Shown one piece after another: positions 1-11,619 of a stretch of 64,000 nucleotides of DNA. The notes beneath the pieces are model-generated. The model was not told the origin of the DNA. It made no database searches and was given only the letters and a program-made list of their open reading frames with translations. The stretch's first letter is position 1, and each line of letters opens with the position of its first letter. The position numbers and the translations under genes are program-made. The stretch is from NCBI RefSeq assembly GCF_020497125.1, contig NC_059072.1, positions 70,191,697-70,255,696 on the forward strand, read 5' to 3'. The DNA comes from Mauremys mutica. Lineage: Eukaryota > Chordata > Testudines > Geoemydidae.

Positions 1-689
1 CAGACCACGAAGTTAACTTAGGTCTGTCTGTTGGGGAAACAGAGCCAGCAGCTAGGACAGGGGGGGTTTGCAAGAGGGAGTTCTTACCAATCCCCAGGAC
101 AGCAGCAAAGGCAGAAGCAGGCACAGCAGCAGCATCAGAGGACGCAGAGAGGACTCAATTCGTTCACAATCAGGAGCTCTCCAGGCAAAATTCGTTGTTC
201 GTGGGAGGGGAGTTTAAAAACGGGGGTAAGCTCAAAAACAAACGAGAGCGGGGAGAGGCCCTCCCAAAGACCCCTAGCTGATCAGACCAGGTGGCAAAGC
301 AAGGACCTTCTCCGAGGTCTGATTAGAAAATGTCTGGTTATAAAGGCAAACTTAGGCAGTTTCCCGCCAGTAACTTTGATTGGTTCCCCTTCTTACAGGG
401 GAGGAGAGAAGACTTCAGGTGAGCACAGACATGTCCGGGCTAGCTCTAAGCCACAGGCATGACTCACATGCTCAGCTATGTGGCCATATAAGGTCTTGCA
501 CATCTGGGCAGTGCACCTCTACACCGAGCCCAGGTCTGAACAAAGGAGCCAAAAGCCCCTGCTCCCTCGAGCAGAGCAATGGCTCCAGTTAGTCTGCACA
601 AGTCATTTCCATGAACAGCAGGCCCGGGAGGGGTGGACACAGAACAACCAGAAAGGAGAGGGAGAAAAAAAAGTGCAGCAGGGGGACAG
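1..689. other. Unassigned sequence left of the DIRS fragment
   Basis: Moderately GC-rich DNA with an open + frame (31-462, Gln/Arg-rich) that matches no family I recognise. It could be retroelement leader or LTR sequence. No splice-compatible GLIPR1-like exon was found in it. Confidence 0.3.
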
Positions 690-1320
690 CTTTAACAGAC
701 ACCTGGTAGCAATAACCTTGGCTAGGAGGGTGTCTGAGCTCAAGGCCTTAACATCAGAGCCTCCTTACACCGTGTTCTATAAGTATACAGTTCAGCTCAG
801 GCTTCACCCTGCTTTCCTCCTGAAGGTTGTGTCGCAGATTCACATCAACCAGGACATCTTTCTCATGGTATTCTACCCTAAGCTGCACTCCAGTAGCAGG
901 GAGCAGAGACTTCACTCACTGGATGTCCGCAGGGCGCTCGCCTTTTACATCAGGAGAATGAAGCCATTCAGAAAATGGGGCTAGTTATTCGTGGCAGTGG
1001 TGGACAGAATGAAAGGGCTGCCTGTGTCATCACAGCGTATTTCATCATGGATCCCGTCCTGCATTCGTGAGTGCTACAACCTGGCTGGGGTTCCCACACT
1101 CCCAATCACTGCTCACTCTACCAGGGCGCAGGCTTCATCAACAGCATTCCTTGCGCAGATCCCTGCTCGGGAAATCTGCAGAGTGGCGACGTAGTCCTCC
1201 ATCCACATTTTCACCACGCACTATGCGATTACTCAGCAAGCCAGAGACAATGTGATGAGCAGTGCTCCAATCAGTGGAAAATTCCGACCCCACCTCCCCG
1301 AACTTAGGCTTATGAGTCAC
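478..1320 (+). pseudogene. DIRS-type tyrosine recombinase remnant
   Basis: From about 690 the + frame encodes a DIRS retrotransposon recombinase: LARRVSELKALT, then REQRLHSLDVRRALAFYIRR, then the HxxR box in ITAHSTRAQA (His codon about 1114) and a C-terminal segment with THYAI holding the likely catalytic Tyr. Frame +1 is closed by TAG at 982-984 and 1192-1194; the second sits where the family usually has Trp, so TGG to TAG. DIRS elements integrate by tyrosine recombinase rather than DDE integrase. Reverse transcriptase is not visible. The stretch before 690 has open frames but no recognised domain. Confidence 0.75.
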
Positions 1321-1325
1321 CTGAT

Positions 1326-1652
1326 TGGAATTGACATGAACAAGCACACAAAGAAGAAAAAACAGTTACTCACCTTCTTGTAACTGTTCTTTGAGGTGTG
1401 TTGTTCATGTCCAGTCCAATACCCATCTTCCTACCCCTTTCTGAGTATCCAACAAGAAAGAACTGAGGGGCTAGTGGGTCGGCAGGGCTCTATATTGAGC
1501 ACCATGAAGGCACAACTCCAGGGGGTGACCAGGCAGATGGTGCTAAAGGAAGAATTATCCAGCTACTGTGCATGTGTGCGCGCACACACCTGATTGGAAT
1601 GGACATGACCAACACATCTCGAAGAACAACAATTACGAGAAGGTGAGTAACT
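1326..1652. repeat. DIRS-like inverted terminal repeats, three alternating copies
   Basis: A motif (ATTGGAATxGACATGAxCAA then a GAAGAA / GTTACT tail) occurs on the + strand at about 1326-1372, inverted at about 1361-1432 (GTTACTCACC...CATGTCCAGTCCAAT), and again on the + strand at about 1592-1652. DIRS elements end in inverted repeats plus internal complementary repeats, which fits a terminus directly after the recombinase. The third copy makes a fold-back unit of about 290 bp. Confidence 0.65.
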
Positions 1653-2448
1653 GTTTTTTCCTGAGCACCAATCAGACATAAGGCAGTAACTAGGCACCCA
1701 GATATCGGGGCACACAAATCTAGAAGACATTTCTGAAAATTTTGGCCTAAACTACTGTCTTTCTTTGTTCATCTGTATAATAGGGATGATATTTACCAAA
1801 TCTGTAGAGTATATTGAAGATTATGTAGTGTTTACTGTTTGTTTTAAAAATGAACCAGGCCAGTCCACTAACTGAAAAATAAAAAAGGTACTATCTTCCT
1901 TCCCACTCCAACAACATTTTTCCAACTAGGAATAGTTATCAGTGTAGAAGACACATATAAAGCTGCCTCATTTGGATGCTGGAGGGCACCACATAAAATG
2001 CTCTTACAAAAGTTAAACAATAATACTCAGCACTTTAGATCTCAATTTTTTTAAACAAACTTTGTCGTTAAAAATGGTTAACTTCTAATAACTTGATTGC
2101 CATGCACAATTTCCATTCGTTATCTAATGAAGATTTAAAGAGAAAAAAAATCCTTCTTGGAGTGTCTGTACATGTGGTCCCCATGCTTGGTATGCATGCA
2201 CCCCATCAGCAGGTATTCAGCATCTTTTGACCAGAGTATTTGTTGGGGTTGTGTGTGCACCTGAATACCTGTTCCCCCTCCCAAGGCAAAAAGGGCTGAG
2301 TGACCCCAGTAGCCGTTCAGATCTTTTGTATTGCCTGTGGCAGCAAGTCAAAATACCGTCAGCATCCTTGTTGTTACACTTTTTACATAGTAATTACAGT
2401 AGTTACTATATTTATTTTAATTTCTCTTGATATTTTTTAGTTATCTTG
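1653..2448. other. AT-rich non-coding stretch
   Basis: No coding sequence, RNA gene or transposon end recognised. It should lie in the long intron or upstream flank of gene C. Confidence 0.4.
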
Positions 2449-2804
2449 GGCCATAGCTATACTACAAACTTTGATTGGCACAAGTTACATTAGCATAACG
2501 CTGCCACAGTTAGTATATCGGTTGTGTGCATACTTGGCTCCTTGCACCAGTGCTGTGCATCCTCACTAGGAGAGCTTGTGTCGATGAGCAGTGCACCATG
2601 AGTAGGTATCCCAGAGAGTGTAACTCACCATTGTCTGACACACTTTCTTTTGGGAAATTTTGACAATGAATGGTGGAGAAGGGGTCAAGTTCCCATCATG
2701 CAATTTTCTCCAAACCATAATGCCATTCATAGCCCATAATTTTCATGCCTTTTAAAAAAAAAATCCAGAAAATTGTCTCTCTGTCTGCCATCTCTGCCAG
2801 ACGC

Positions 2805-3990
2805 ATGGAACCCTCACAGCTCTGTACTATTTTCATGAGCGTTGCAAACACGGGACAAACGAGCCGCTGGTAGTTGCAGGAAGAACCACAGCAACAGGGA
2901 ACATGATGATTTTGTGGAGGAAAGCTTGCTGTGGGACATAGCAAAAATTAATTCCAGGTTGCTGCTGGTATTCACAGAGCAGCTACAGATCATGGAGCGC
3001 TGTTTCTGGAACTGAGAAATAAAGATTACTGATGGGACCACATTTTAATTCCGGTTTGGAATGATGAGCAGTGGCTGCAGAACTTTTGGATGTGAAAGTC
3101 CACATTCCTGGCTCTGTGTGCCCAGCTCTCCCCAGCCCACCAGCGGAGGGACACCAGAACCAGAGCTGCACTATCAGCTGCGAAGAAAGTGGTGAGCACA
3201 CAGCGGAAGCTTGCAATGCCATATTGCTAACAGTCAGTGGGAAATCATTTTTGGAGTTGGAAAATACACAATGAGGGCCATTGTTATGTGTGTGCAGGGC
3301 CATTAATAGTCTCCTGCTATGCAGGACTGTAACTTTCAATAACATGCAGGCCATCATGGCTGGATTTGCAGCAATGAGGTTCCCAAACTGGTGGGGCAAT
3401 AGATGGCACACATCCCTATTTTGGCACCAGACCACCTTGCCACGGTGTAGATCAACAGAAAGCAATACTTTCTTACAGTTATGCAAGCACTGGTGGGTCA
3501 TCGGGCACATTTAATCATCAACAACATTGGCTTGTCAGGGAAGATGCATGCTGCTCGCATCTCTAACAGTACAGGACTGTTGAGAAAGCTGCAAGCAAGG
3601 ACATTCTTTCCTGACCTGCGGATTACCTTCGACAATGTTGAAATGCCAATAATGATTCTGGGGGACCCAGCTTGCCCCTTGTTCTCCTGGCCCACAAAGT
3701 CATACACCAGTCACCTCAACAGCACCAAGGAAAGATTCAGCAGGTGCAGAATGACATTGAATGTTCTTTTTGTAGGTTGAAGGGACACTGGCAGTATTTA
3801 CTCACAAGACTGGATTTCAGTGCAAAAAGTGGCCCCATGGTTACAGTTGCCTGTTGTACCCTGAAGAATATCAAGGCAAAGGGGAAAAAGTTGCTGCTGG
3901 AATGGTTGTTTGAACAGCCAGACAAGGGCTATTAGAAGAGCACAACACAGAGCTATATGTTTGAGGGAGATCTTTGAAAGAGCACTTTAA
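2805..3990 (+). pseudogene. Decayed Harbinger DDE transposase
   Basis: Fragments in shifting frames follow the family order: a start MEPSQLCTIF at 2805, CRAINSLLLCRTVT, GFAAMRFPNW where intact copies have NCGGAxDGT, a GLSGKMHAAR segment (intact copies WPGKVHDAR), MPIMILGDPACP, CRLKGHW (intact FGRLKGRW) and a terminal RREIFERAL-like end at about 3990. The first catalytic Asp motif is destroyed and several frameshifts are present. It is clearly older than the copy at 4921. Confidence 0.8.
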
Positions 3991-4920
3991 ACAGTCAGTC
4001 AGAGTAATGTGGTGTGGTGGACTGTGTTCTATCAGGCCCTGAAGTTTTGGGGGCAGTTAGGTATTGTATGGTGCTTAGTGTACACTTCTGAATAACACTG
4101 TTTGTTAATGCACCTGTTAATTGTGTGGTTCTTGCTGTACATATAATTATTACACTGTCACTGATCCTATAGGTTCTATCACCCTGTACAACAATTATTA
4201 ATGGGCACTTTCAGTAGCACTAGGCATTCTGCAGCTGAATTATTTTCCAAAATATAGATCTTATTGCATACCAAAACCTGTGCAAAAAATGCAATTAAAA
4301 AAACAAATACAATAAACATTTCTGAAATTAATGGAACAGAACTTAACAAGGAGAAAGCACATTCATGTCCATTTCAGTTCATTTTGGCTATACAGACACT
4401 GACCTGTGAGCCCCACATTTGCTATATGTGAAGCTGTGGTTGTCCTTACTGTCCCTGGGCATGGAGCATTAGGGTAGGGATATGGCCCATGATGCTATGT
4501 GGAACGTTGGGGGGTGCAGAGAGGTGCTAAAATGGAATTCTCCATTGACTGCAAAGGGAGGCAAGCCTAAGGGTATGTCTACACTACCAGATTAGTTCGA
4601 TATAAGTTAATTCGAATTTGTAGAATCGACCTTACAAAGTCGAATTTGTGTGTCCACACTAAGGACACTAATTCGACTTTGTGAGTCCACACTAACGGGG
4701 CAAGCGTCGAAATTGGAAGCGGTGCACTGTGGGAAGCTATCCCACAGTTCCCGCACTCCCCGCTGCCCACTGGAATTCTGGGATTTCCCCCCAATGCATG
4801 CTGGGGGGAAAACTGTGTCGAGGGTGGTCTTGGGTAACTGTCAGCATTCAACCATCACTCCCGCTGGCGGGAAATCAGTTCGCGCACTTTTCCTGTTAGT
4901 GACAGCACTCCACTGCGATC

Positions 4921-6204
4921 ATGGAGCCCGCTGCAATCATCGCTGCACTTATGGCCGTTGTCAACTCCTCGCACCTTATTGTACACCTCTTCAACAGTCA
5001 GATGCTGAGAAATCGGGCGAGGAGGCTCCGGCAGCGCGGTGAGGCCATGAAGTCACAGAGTGGCACAGACCTCTCAGAAAGCACGGTACGCCGTGCCGTG
5101 GAGATCATGGTGGCAATGGGACATGTTCATGCTATGGAACGGCGATTCTGGGCCTAGGAAACAAGCACGGACTGGTGGTACCGCATAGTGCTGCAAGTCT
5201 GGGATGAATCACAGTGGCTGCGAAACTTCAGGATGCGTAAGGGCACTTTCCTTGAACTGTGTGACTTGCTGTCCCCTGCCCTGAAGCGCAAGGACACCCA
5301 GATGCGAGCAGCCCTGAGTGTGCAGAAGCAAGTGGCCATAGCCCTCTGGAAACTTGCCACGCCAGACAGCTACCGGTCAGTAGCAAACCACTTTGGCGTG
5401 GGCAAATCTACCGTGGGGCTTGCTGTGATGCAAGTAGCCCACGCAATCGTTGAGCTCCTGCTCTCAAAGGTAGTGACCCTGGGAAACGTCCAGGTCGTCA
5501 TAGATGGCTTCGCCGCGATGGGATTCCCAAACTGCGGTGGGGCTACAGATGGGACTTACATCCCTATCCTGGGACCGGCCCACCAGGCCAGCCAGTATAT
5601 AAACAGAAAGGGCTACTTTTCAATGGTGCTGCAAGCACTGGTGGACCATAGGGGACGCTTTACCAACATCAACGTCGGGTGGCCAGGCAAGGTTCATGAC
5701 GCGCGTGTGTTCAGGAACTCTGGTCTGTTTAGACGCCTGCAGGAAGGTAGTTTCTTCCCGGACCACAAAATAACTGTTGGGGATGTGCAGATGCCTACAG
5801 TGATCCTCGGAGACTCAGCCTACCTGCTAATGCCCTGGCTCATGAAGCCCTATACAGGCGCCTTGGACAGTGACAAGGAACTCTTCAACTACCGGCTGAG
5901 CAAGTGCAGAATGGTGGTGGAGTGTGCTTTCGGACGTCTCAAGGGGAGATGGAGGAGCTTACTGACTCGCTCGGATCTCAGCGAAACCAATATCCCCATT
6001 GTTATTGCTGCTTGCTGTGTGCTCCACAATCTCTGTGAGAGCAAGGGGGAGACCTTTATGGCGGGATGGAAGGTTGAGGCAAATCGCCTGGCTGCTGATT
6101 ACGCTCAGCCAGACACCTGTGCAATTAGAAGAGCCCAGCGGGAAGCGCTGTGCATCCGAGAGGCTTTGAAAGATAGATTCCTCAGGTTGCAGGGTAACCT
6201 GTGA
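4921..6204 (+). pseudogene. Harbinger (HARBI1-like) DDE transposase with one in-frame stop
   Basis: From ATG 4921 the frame is open to TGA 6202-6204 (427 sense codons) except for one TAG at 5155-5157. The related copy on the - strand near 38110 reads FWAQETST at this place, so CAG to TAG is the likely change. The part after the stop (from Met 5188) has 338 codons. It holds the helix-turn-helix-like SYRSVANHFGVGKSTVG and the DDE residues Asp121 in GGATDGT, Asp209 in LGDSAY and Glu245 in VECAFGRLKGRW (numbered from Met 5188), plus GWPGKVHDAR. Family members cut and paste DNA with 3-bp duplications, helped by a Myb-like partner. The catalytic part is whole; only the N-terminal 78 codons are cut off. 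Confidence 0.9.
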
Positions 6205-6576
6205 CTGTTCAGTTTCTTTACAGAGAAGCTGAACCTGCCCCTGTTTCAGTTACTGTTGACTTTCTTTTGCGGTTACCATGTCTCCCCCATTCCAACACAC
6301 ATTTAAAAATAAAGTTAATGGAATATTGTTAATTAACAATGTTTTCTTTACTAATGAATTCGCGTTAAAGAGTTGAAACAGGGACGCAGACTGTGGTGGG
6401 TAGGGTGTGCAGTGCTGTTCTACACTCTAGGAATGACAGGCTCCTGCCCCTAGAGTGGTCTGCACTGCCACACTGGTTGTTTCAACGGAGCCTGCCATCC
6501 CTCCTTTTTGGGACTCTGTGTGCGGGGACTATGTGGCCTTGTGGCGGGGGAGGACTGGGAGGAGGACGGTTACAGG

Positions 6577-6945
6577 TGGGTGTGCAGGAAGGGGTGAGGG
6601 GTGCAGGCTCTGGGCTGGGGGTGGGGGCGTAGGAAGGGGTGAGGGGTGTGTGGGAAGGGGGGAGGAGGTGTAGGGGGATGAGGGCTCTGGCTGGGGCTGA
6701 GGGTTTGGGGCATTGGAGAGGCTCAGGGCTATGGTGGAAGGGCAGGGTAAGGGCAGCCTACCTTGCCATTTGTGGATGGCAGGCGCTAGGACCCTGGGGC
6801 AGCAGACAGCATTTCTGCGGGGAGCCGCTCTACTGTCAGGCAGGGACGCAGCGCGGCGGGGCGGGGGGAGACCCGTGGGGGCCAGGGCCCGATCCAGGCA
6901 GGGCCGGGGGAGAGACCCAGCTCCAAATATAGCTGGAGCAGGGCA
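6577..6945 (+). repeat. G-rich degenerate minisatellite inside the Harbinger element
   Basis: Repeats of GGGGTGAGGGGTG-like units (about 6577-6720), then a GC-rich stretch, lie between segments that are adjacent in the related element (about 47040-47100). The + strand has many GGG/GGGG runs, so quadruplex formation is possible. It looks like a later insertion or local expansion. Confidence 0.55.
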
Positions 6946-7233
6946 CCTGCCGCCTATGCGCAGAACATGAAAAACACCTCCCAGACTGACCAGGGTGCCT
7001 AGTGACTGCACTGTGTGTGTGACCTGCTGTAGATCCTGCCCCCATGTCTGTACCATGGTAGTGGTGACTGTCCTATGCAATTACCAAAGCCCCCCCCCCC
7101 TTCACACAAAGTCTTCTGTAAAGAAACATGACAGAAACAGTAATGAACAGCAAACTATTTTTAATAATCAACTACACAGTTAGGGGATGAAACTGGGATT
7201 TGGCCTTGGGTGACCCAGAAAGGGAAGGACTTC

Positions 7234-9087
7234 TCAAAATTTAGCAAATGAGAGCTTTTTGGTACTTGAGCACTCTGCTGGGGTGGAATGACAGTGTTCA
7301 CGGCCCTTGGCGCACCTCCTTCTTGTTATTTTGGGTGAGGGGGGTATTGGACTTTGTGGCGGGGGAGGGCGGTTGCAGATACAGTGCAGTTCTGTCCTCC
7401 TGCCTGCAGAACATCCACAAGGCGCCTGAGCGTGTCCGTTTGCTCCCTCATTAGCCCAAGCAGCATTTGAGTCGCCTGCTGGTCCTCCAGACGCCATCTG
7501 TCCTCCTGTTCGCTGTGTGAGCGCTGCTGCTGAGAGAGGTTCTCCCTCCACTGGCTCTGCTGGGCCGCCTCGGCTCAGGAGCAGCCCATAAGTTCAGCGA
7601 ACATCTCGTCCCGTGTCTTTTTCTTGCGCCGCCTAATCTGCGCCAGCCTCTGTGAGGGGCATGCTGGAGCAGGTCGGGATACAGTTGCAGCTGTGTGATG
7701 GGAAAAAGGGAGTGAATTCCTTACAAAGATACATTTTTGCAAAGAAGAAACATAGTCTAGTCAGTCTCTGTGAACAAGACCATGCACAGCACCTATCTCA
7801 TCCGCACTCAGGGAAAGTTCGAATTTTCGGAATTCGCTTTCATTGCCTGGGGGATTGCACTGCAGATCAGACAAGCGGGGCAGGACAGCAGAATCCGTGG
7901 AGCAGCCAGGCATGGTAAGCCAAAGACTTTTGGCTGCTTAAAAGTGAATGTATACCACTGTCCTCTTGCTGCAGGCAATCCTGAAAGCATAAACTCTGCC
8001 CCTGTTTCACCCCCTCGTGTCTGTTCCCTGGGAAAGATCCCTGTATGCTGCCACTCTGCAGCCTCCACCACTGTGGCTGTAAAGTGACGCTTCTTGTTAT
8101 GCAAAGGAACAGTGAAGCACTCCCAATACTAATAGTAAACAAATTACTCTAATTAAATGCAGGAGTCTCCGAGCGAGATCACCCTGAGGAGGGTCACAGA
8201 AAGAGATAGAGAGCGCATGCTGCGTGAAAGCGAGCACAAACCAGGGACCTATGCTGCCATGCTCGTTGAGGCAATGGTCCCGGAGTACCAGATGAAAGCC
8301 TGGCGTGGAAAAGTGTGCTACTTCGGAGCACCCAATAAGGCAGCTCTCCCCAGGAACCTCATGCAGAGGCTTTTCGATTACCTCCAGGAGAGCTTCTCGG
8401 AGATCTCCCAAGAGGATTTCTGTTCTATCCCCATATATATTGACCTTCTTTTCAACTAGTAACTATTCCTGCTCCATTAAAAATAAATGTTAACATGTTT
8501 AAAGCACTTACAGACTGATCCTTCCCCTGATTCAGGGTCCGGGGTAACGGCTGGGGAGGGTTGGTAGGGGATCTCAGTGAGGGTGATGAAGAGATCCTGG
8601 CTGTCTGGAAAATTAGCTTTGTAAGTGCTGTCGACTGCCCCCCCCCCTCATCTCCTTCCTCATCTTCCCCGTCTGCGAACATCGCCGAGGAACTGGCCGT
8701 CGATACTATCCCATCGTCAGAGTCCACGGACACTGGTGGGGCAGTGGTGGCAGACCCACCGAGAATGGCATGCAGTGCCTCGTAGAACCGGTATGTCTGG
8801 GGCTAGGCTCCGGAGCGTCCGTTTGCCGCTTTGATTTTTTGGTAGCCTTGTCTCAGCTCCTTGACTTTCACGCGGCGCTGCGTTGTATCCCGGCTGTATC
8901 CTCTGAGTGCCATGGCTTTGGAGACCTTCTCGTAGGTCTTTGCATTCCGTTTATTGGAGCGCAGCTCCGAAAGCACAGACTCATCGCCCCACACAGCAAT
9001 GAGATCCAAGACTTCCTGGTCAGTCCATGCTGGGGCCCTCTTTCTACTCTGAGATTCCCTGGACTCCTCTGCTGGAGAGCTCTGCAT
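7234..9087 (-). pseudogene. Harbinger accessory protein (Myb/SANT-like), two exons, broken
   Basis: Exon 1 runs 9087-8512. It starts MQSSPAEES and holds the Myb/SANT-like trihelix AWTDQEVLDLIAVWGDESV through TQRRVKVKELRQGYQKIK, then an acidic EDEEGDEGG region, ending at a GTAAGT donor. Exon 2 starts after ACAG at 7690 and contains RRRKKKTRDEMF and the coiled-coil-like tail REQTDTLRRLVDVLQ. Lesions seen: in-frame TAG at 8805-8803, a frame change at the homopolymer around 8638-8646, TGA where Arg (CGA) is expected near 7575, and a frameshift near 7410. In active Harbinger elements this protein binds DNA and brings the transposase to the nucleus. Confidence 0.8.
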
Positions 9088-10330
9088 CGTTGCCAGTGCT
9101 GCTGAGCTCGCCACGACGTCCACACAGGAAATGAGATTCAAACTAGCCAGACAGGAAAAGGAATTCAAATTTTCCCGGGGCATTTCCTGTGTGGCTGGTC
9201 AGAGCATCCAAGCTCGGACTGCTGTCCAGAGCATCAACAGAGTGGTGCACTGTGGGATAGCTCCCGGAGCTACTAAGGTCGATTTGCATCCACACCTAGC
9301 CTAATTCGACATAGCCATGTCGAATTTAGCGCTACTCCCCTCGTCGGGGAGGAGTACAGAAGTCGAACTAAAGAGCCCTCTATGTCGAATTAAATAGCTT
9401 CGTGGTGTGGATGGGTGCACAGTTAATTCGAATTAACGCTGCTAAATTCGAATTAAAGTCCTAGTGTAGACCAGGCCTATGATTGTTGAATCTGTAGGTC
9501 AAGAAGAAAGTCTGCAGCTTTTATGTTTGTTGCCAGAGGATCCCCATTATGTCCTGGTGCATCTCTCTCTCCCTTTCCTGCTGGGCCTTTTTCTTGTCCA
9601 CTCTTTCCCTCTCCATAATGTCTGCAGTATTCACCCTCCAGTTTTGCAGAATCTCAGTGAATATAGCTTCCTGAGTCCTGTTCTTTCTCCTTATTATGGT
9701 CAGGTGTTCCACAGGTGTGCAGGGGCAACCCCTGAGGCAGCAATGGCAGTAGCTGCAGTTAAAACATACAGAGGTATGATTGTATATATAGTCACAATGG
9801 AAAGTGAAAGTTAAATTTCAGTATTCCCTTCCATTGCTTCCCTAAAGTTGTAAACAAGATATGCTTATGGACACTTCAACTTTGGCACCACTGTCCAGCC
9901 CTAGCTCTGGTGATGGCGAGTATGGCCCAGCATAGGTTCGCAGTGAGAAAAGGGAAATGAGGAGGGAATTACTTGGTTGCAAAAACAATAACATTTGGTC
10001 CTTAGTTCCATGAGGAACTATATTCAGGGCAATGGCACTGAACACTGCTACTCTTTTCCACAGGCAGTGGTGATTTTAGCTGATACCCTCAGAAGAGAGA
10101 TAAAGGCACAGACTGCATAGCGTCCCAAAGCTGCCCAGGCCCGCATGCTGCTAGCCAGTTTACTGTAATGGTGCTTGTCAAAGTCATCATGGACTGGCAT
10201 GAGAAAGTGTCCTACTGCAAAGAAAAGTAATGCTGCCATTCCTAGAAACCTTTGAGAGACGATTGCAGAGTACCTCCATGAAAGTTTCATCGAGATCTCA
10301 GGAGGATTCAAGGGTGACCAGGGAAGTCAA

Positions 10331-11359
10331 AAGAACAGGGTTAGGTCTTTGCTTGGTAAAGGACCAGTTTTGGAGTTTGTAGGAGCAGCTGCATGGTTTT
10401 TCCCTGTATGATCCTCCTGGATTTTTTTCCATATTTAAATATAAAATTGAGCCAGCATGTGATTCATATAGGATTGCACCTTTTACATAACCTGTCCTAA
10501 ATGAAACAAACAAAGCTTGCTTAGGCTTTTGGGAATATATTCAATCAAGTCAGACCCTGTCTGAAAATTCCTCCCAAGGTTTTCACTTCTTCTTACATCT
10601 AAATCCTGGAATCTAGGACTCAGAATAGTCTGTCTCACTGCATGGTTCAGTCTCTGGGCTCTTTGTACTTTGCCTTGGTAGCAATAGATTTTACTGGCAA
10701 GGCTATTATAAAATACTGTTCTCAGGGGCTGCTGTATGCAAGCCGCTTGCCACTTTCCATTATGTAAGTGCAACTTGTGGAGCAGGGAATTGGATGCAGT
10801 TTTCTCACAGCTGTGCGATCCCACTTTGCTGCCCTCCACTCGGCTGCTGGAACTGCATGCCAGGGAGGGGCCTGGACGCAGATTGGCAGGTGAGCGTCTT
10901 TCCAGCATTGCACTGTCTTCCAGCTGTTTAGGAGTTGGCAATGCTGCTAGCAGGCTGCAGCACTTTGTTAGCGACTGAGTGGAAATACTGCCTCTGAGAA
11001 GGATGGCTGAACTTGTTGGGAACATGGGAATGAGGCTGTGCTGGCTGTGAGAGGATTTTTGGGATGCTTCCAAAGGAAATGTAGGGTAGGATGTGAGTAG
11101 AAGTGGGGGAACAGCTCCTTTATTCCTGTTGGGTTTCTTTCCCCTGTCCTGACTTTCCTACCCCTTTTCCTTCCTATTTATCCCCATTGTCCTCCTTTCT
11201 TTCCTATTCTCTACACCCTCATTCTGGGTCCTTTCTCTTTTCCCTCTTGTGCCCGCCTCTCCTATCTCTTTAGGCAGAGGCTGCATAGCCTTTGGCCCAA
11301 TGTGCAGTGGGCTGAAGTGGTGTTGGGACATCTGTGGTCCCTTGATTATAGAGAACCTA
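10331..11359. other. Unassigned stretch with a 196-codon minus-strand open frame
   Basis: An open - strand frame runs from ATG 11073 to a stop at 10485-10483. I see Ser-rich sequence, then a basic segment (KVQRAQRLNHAVRQ), but no domain, signal peptide or membrane helix I can name. It could be a decayed retrocopy, an exon of an unknown gene, or chance. The rest of the stretch shows nothing. Confidence 0.3.
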
Positions 11360-11470
11360 AGTCTGATTTAATTGGGGATTGGTTGATTTAGCTGGTGTTG
11401 GTCCTGCTGTGAGCAGGGGGTTGGACTAGATGACCTCCTGAGGTCCCTTCTAACCCTGATATTCTATGAT
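11360..11470 (+). repeat. CR1-type 3' tail (CR1 or tailed SINE)
   Basis: Contains GGTTGGACTAGATGACCTCC and ends in GATATTCTATGAT, the well-known 3' end of sauropsid CR1 elements that is also borrowed by turtle SINEs. No tRNA head is visible, so it is a 5'-truncated copy. Confidence 0.8.
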
Positions 11471-11619
11471 ATCTCTGTGTACATAAACTTCTCCACAAGT
11501 CTCTTTCCCCACTCCCGCAACCCTACAGGGGAATGAAAAGCTGATAACGGCTCTACCTCTGTCTGTTCTAGTAAGAGTAAATTCATGAAAAGTCAATATC
11601 TGCGTCCTGCTAATCTGGG

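Larger units (their letters stand above)
4571..9477. mobile_element. Two-gene PIF/Harbinger transposon, nearly complete
   Basis: Terminal inverted repeats GGGTATGTCTACACTA (left) and GGCCTGGTCTACACTA (right, inverted) bound 4907 bp. Flanks are TAA (4568-4570) and TAT (9478-9480), consistent with a 3-bp target duplication with one change. Subterminal AATTCGA-type repeats are numerous at both ends. It carries a + strand DDE transposase and a - strand Myb-like gene that converge, the standard Harbinger layout. A G-rich segment (about 6577-6945) is absent from the related copy at 46237-48308. Confidence 0.88.
2449..10330. mobile_element. Old degraded Harbinger element, interrupted by a younger one
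   Basis: The left end at about 2449 (GGGCCATAGCTATACTAC) resembles a Harbinger terminus. A decayed transposase follows on the + strand (2805-3990). Right of the younger insertion are decayed minus-strand accessory-gene sequences (about 9480-9800) and a segment (10220-10310) similar to 8350-8420 of the younger element. No right terminal repeat could be found, so the right boundary is approximate and the single-element reading is inference. Confidence 0.5.

Noticed and set aside
2983..3510. 175-codon minus-strand open frame
   Set aside because: Antisense shadow of the decayed Harbinger transposase; the + strand carries the family motifs.
6529..7080. 183-codon minus-strand Pro-rich open frame
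   Set aside because: Translation of the G-rich repeat block inside the Harbinger element; it has no domain and the sister copy lacks the block.
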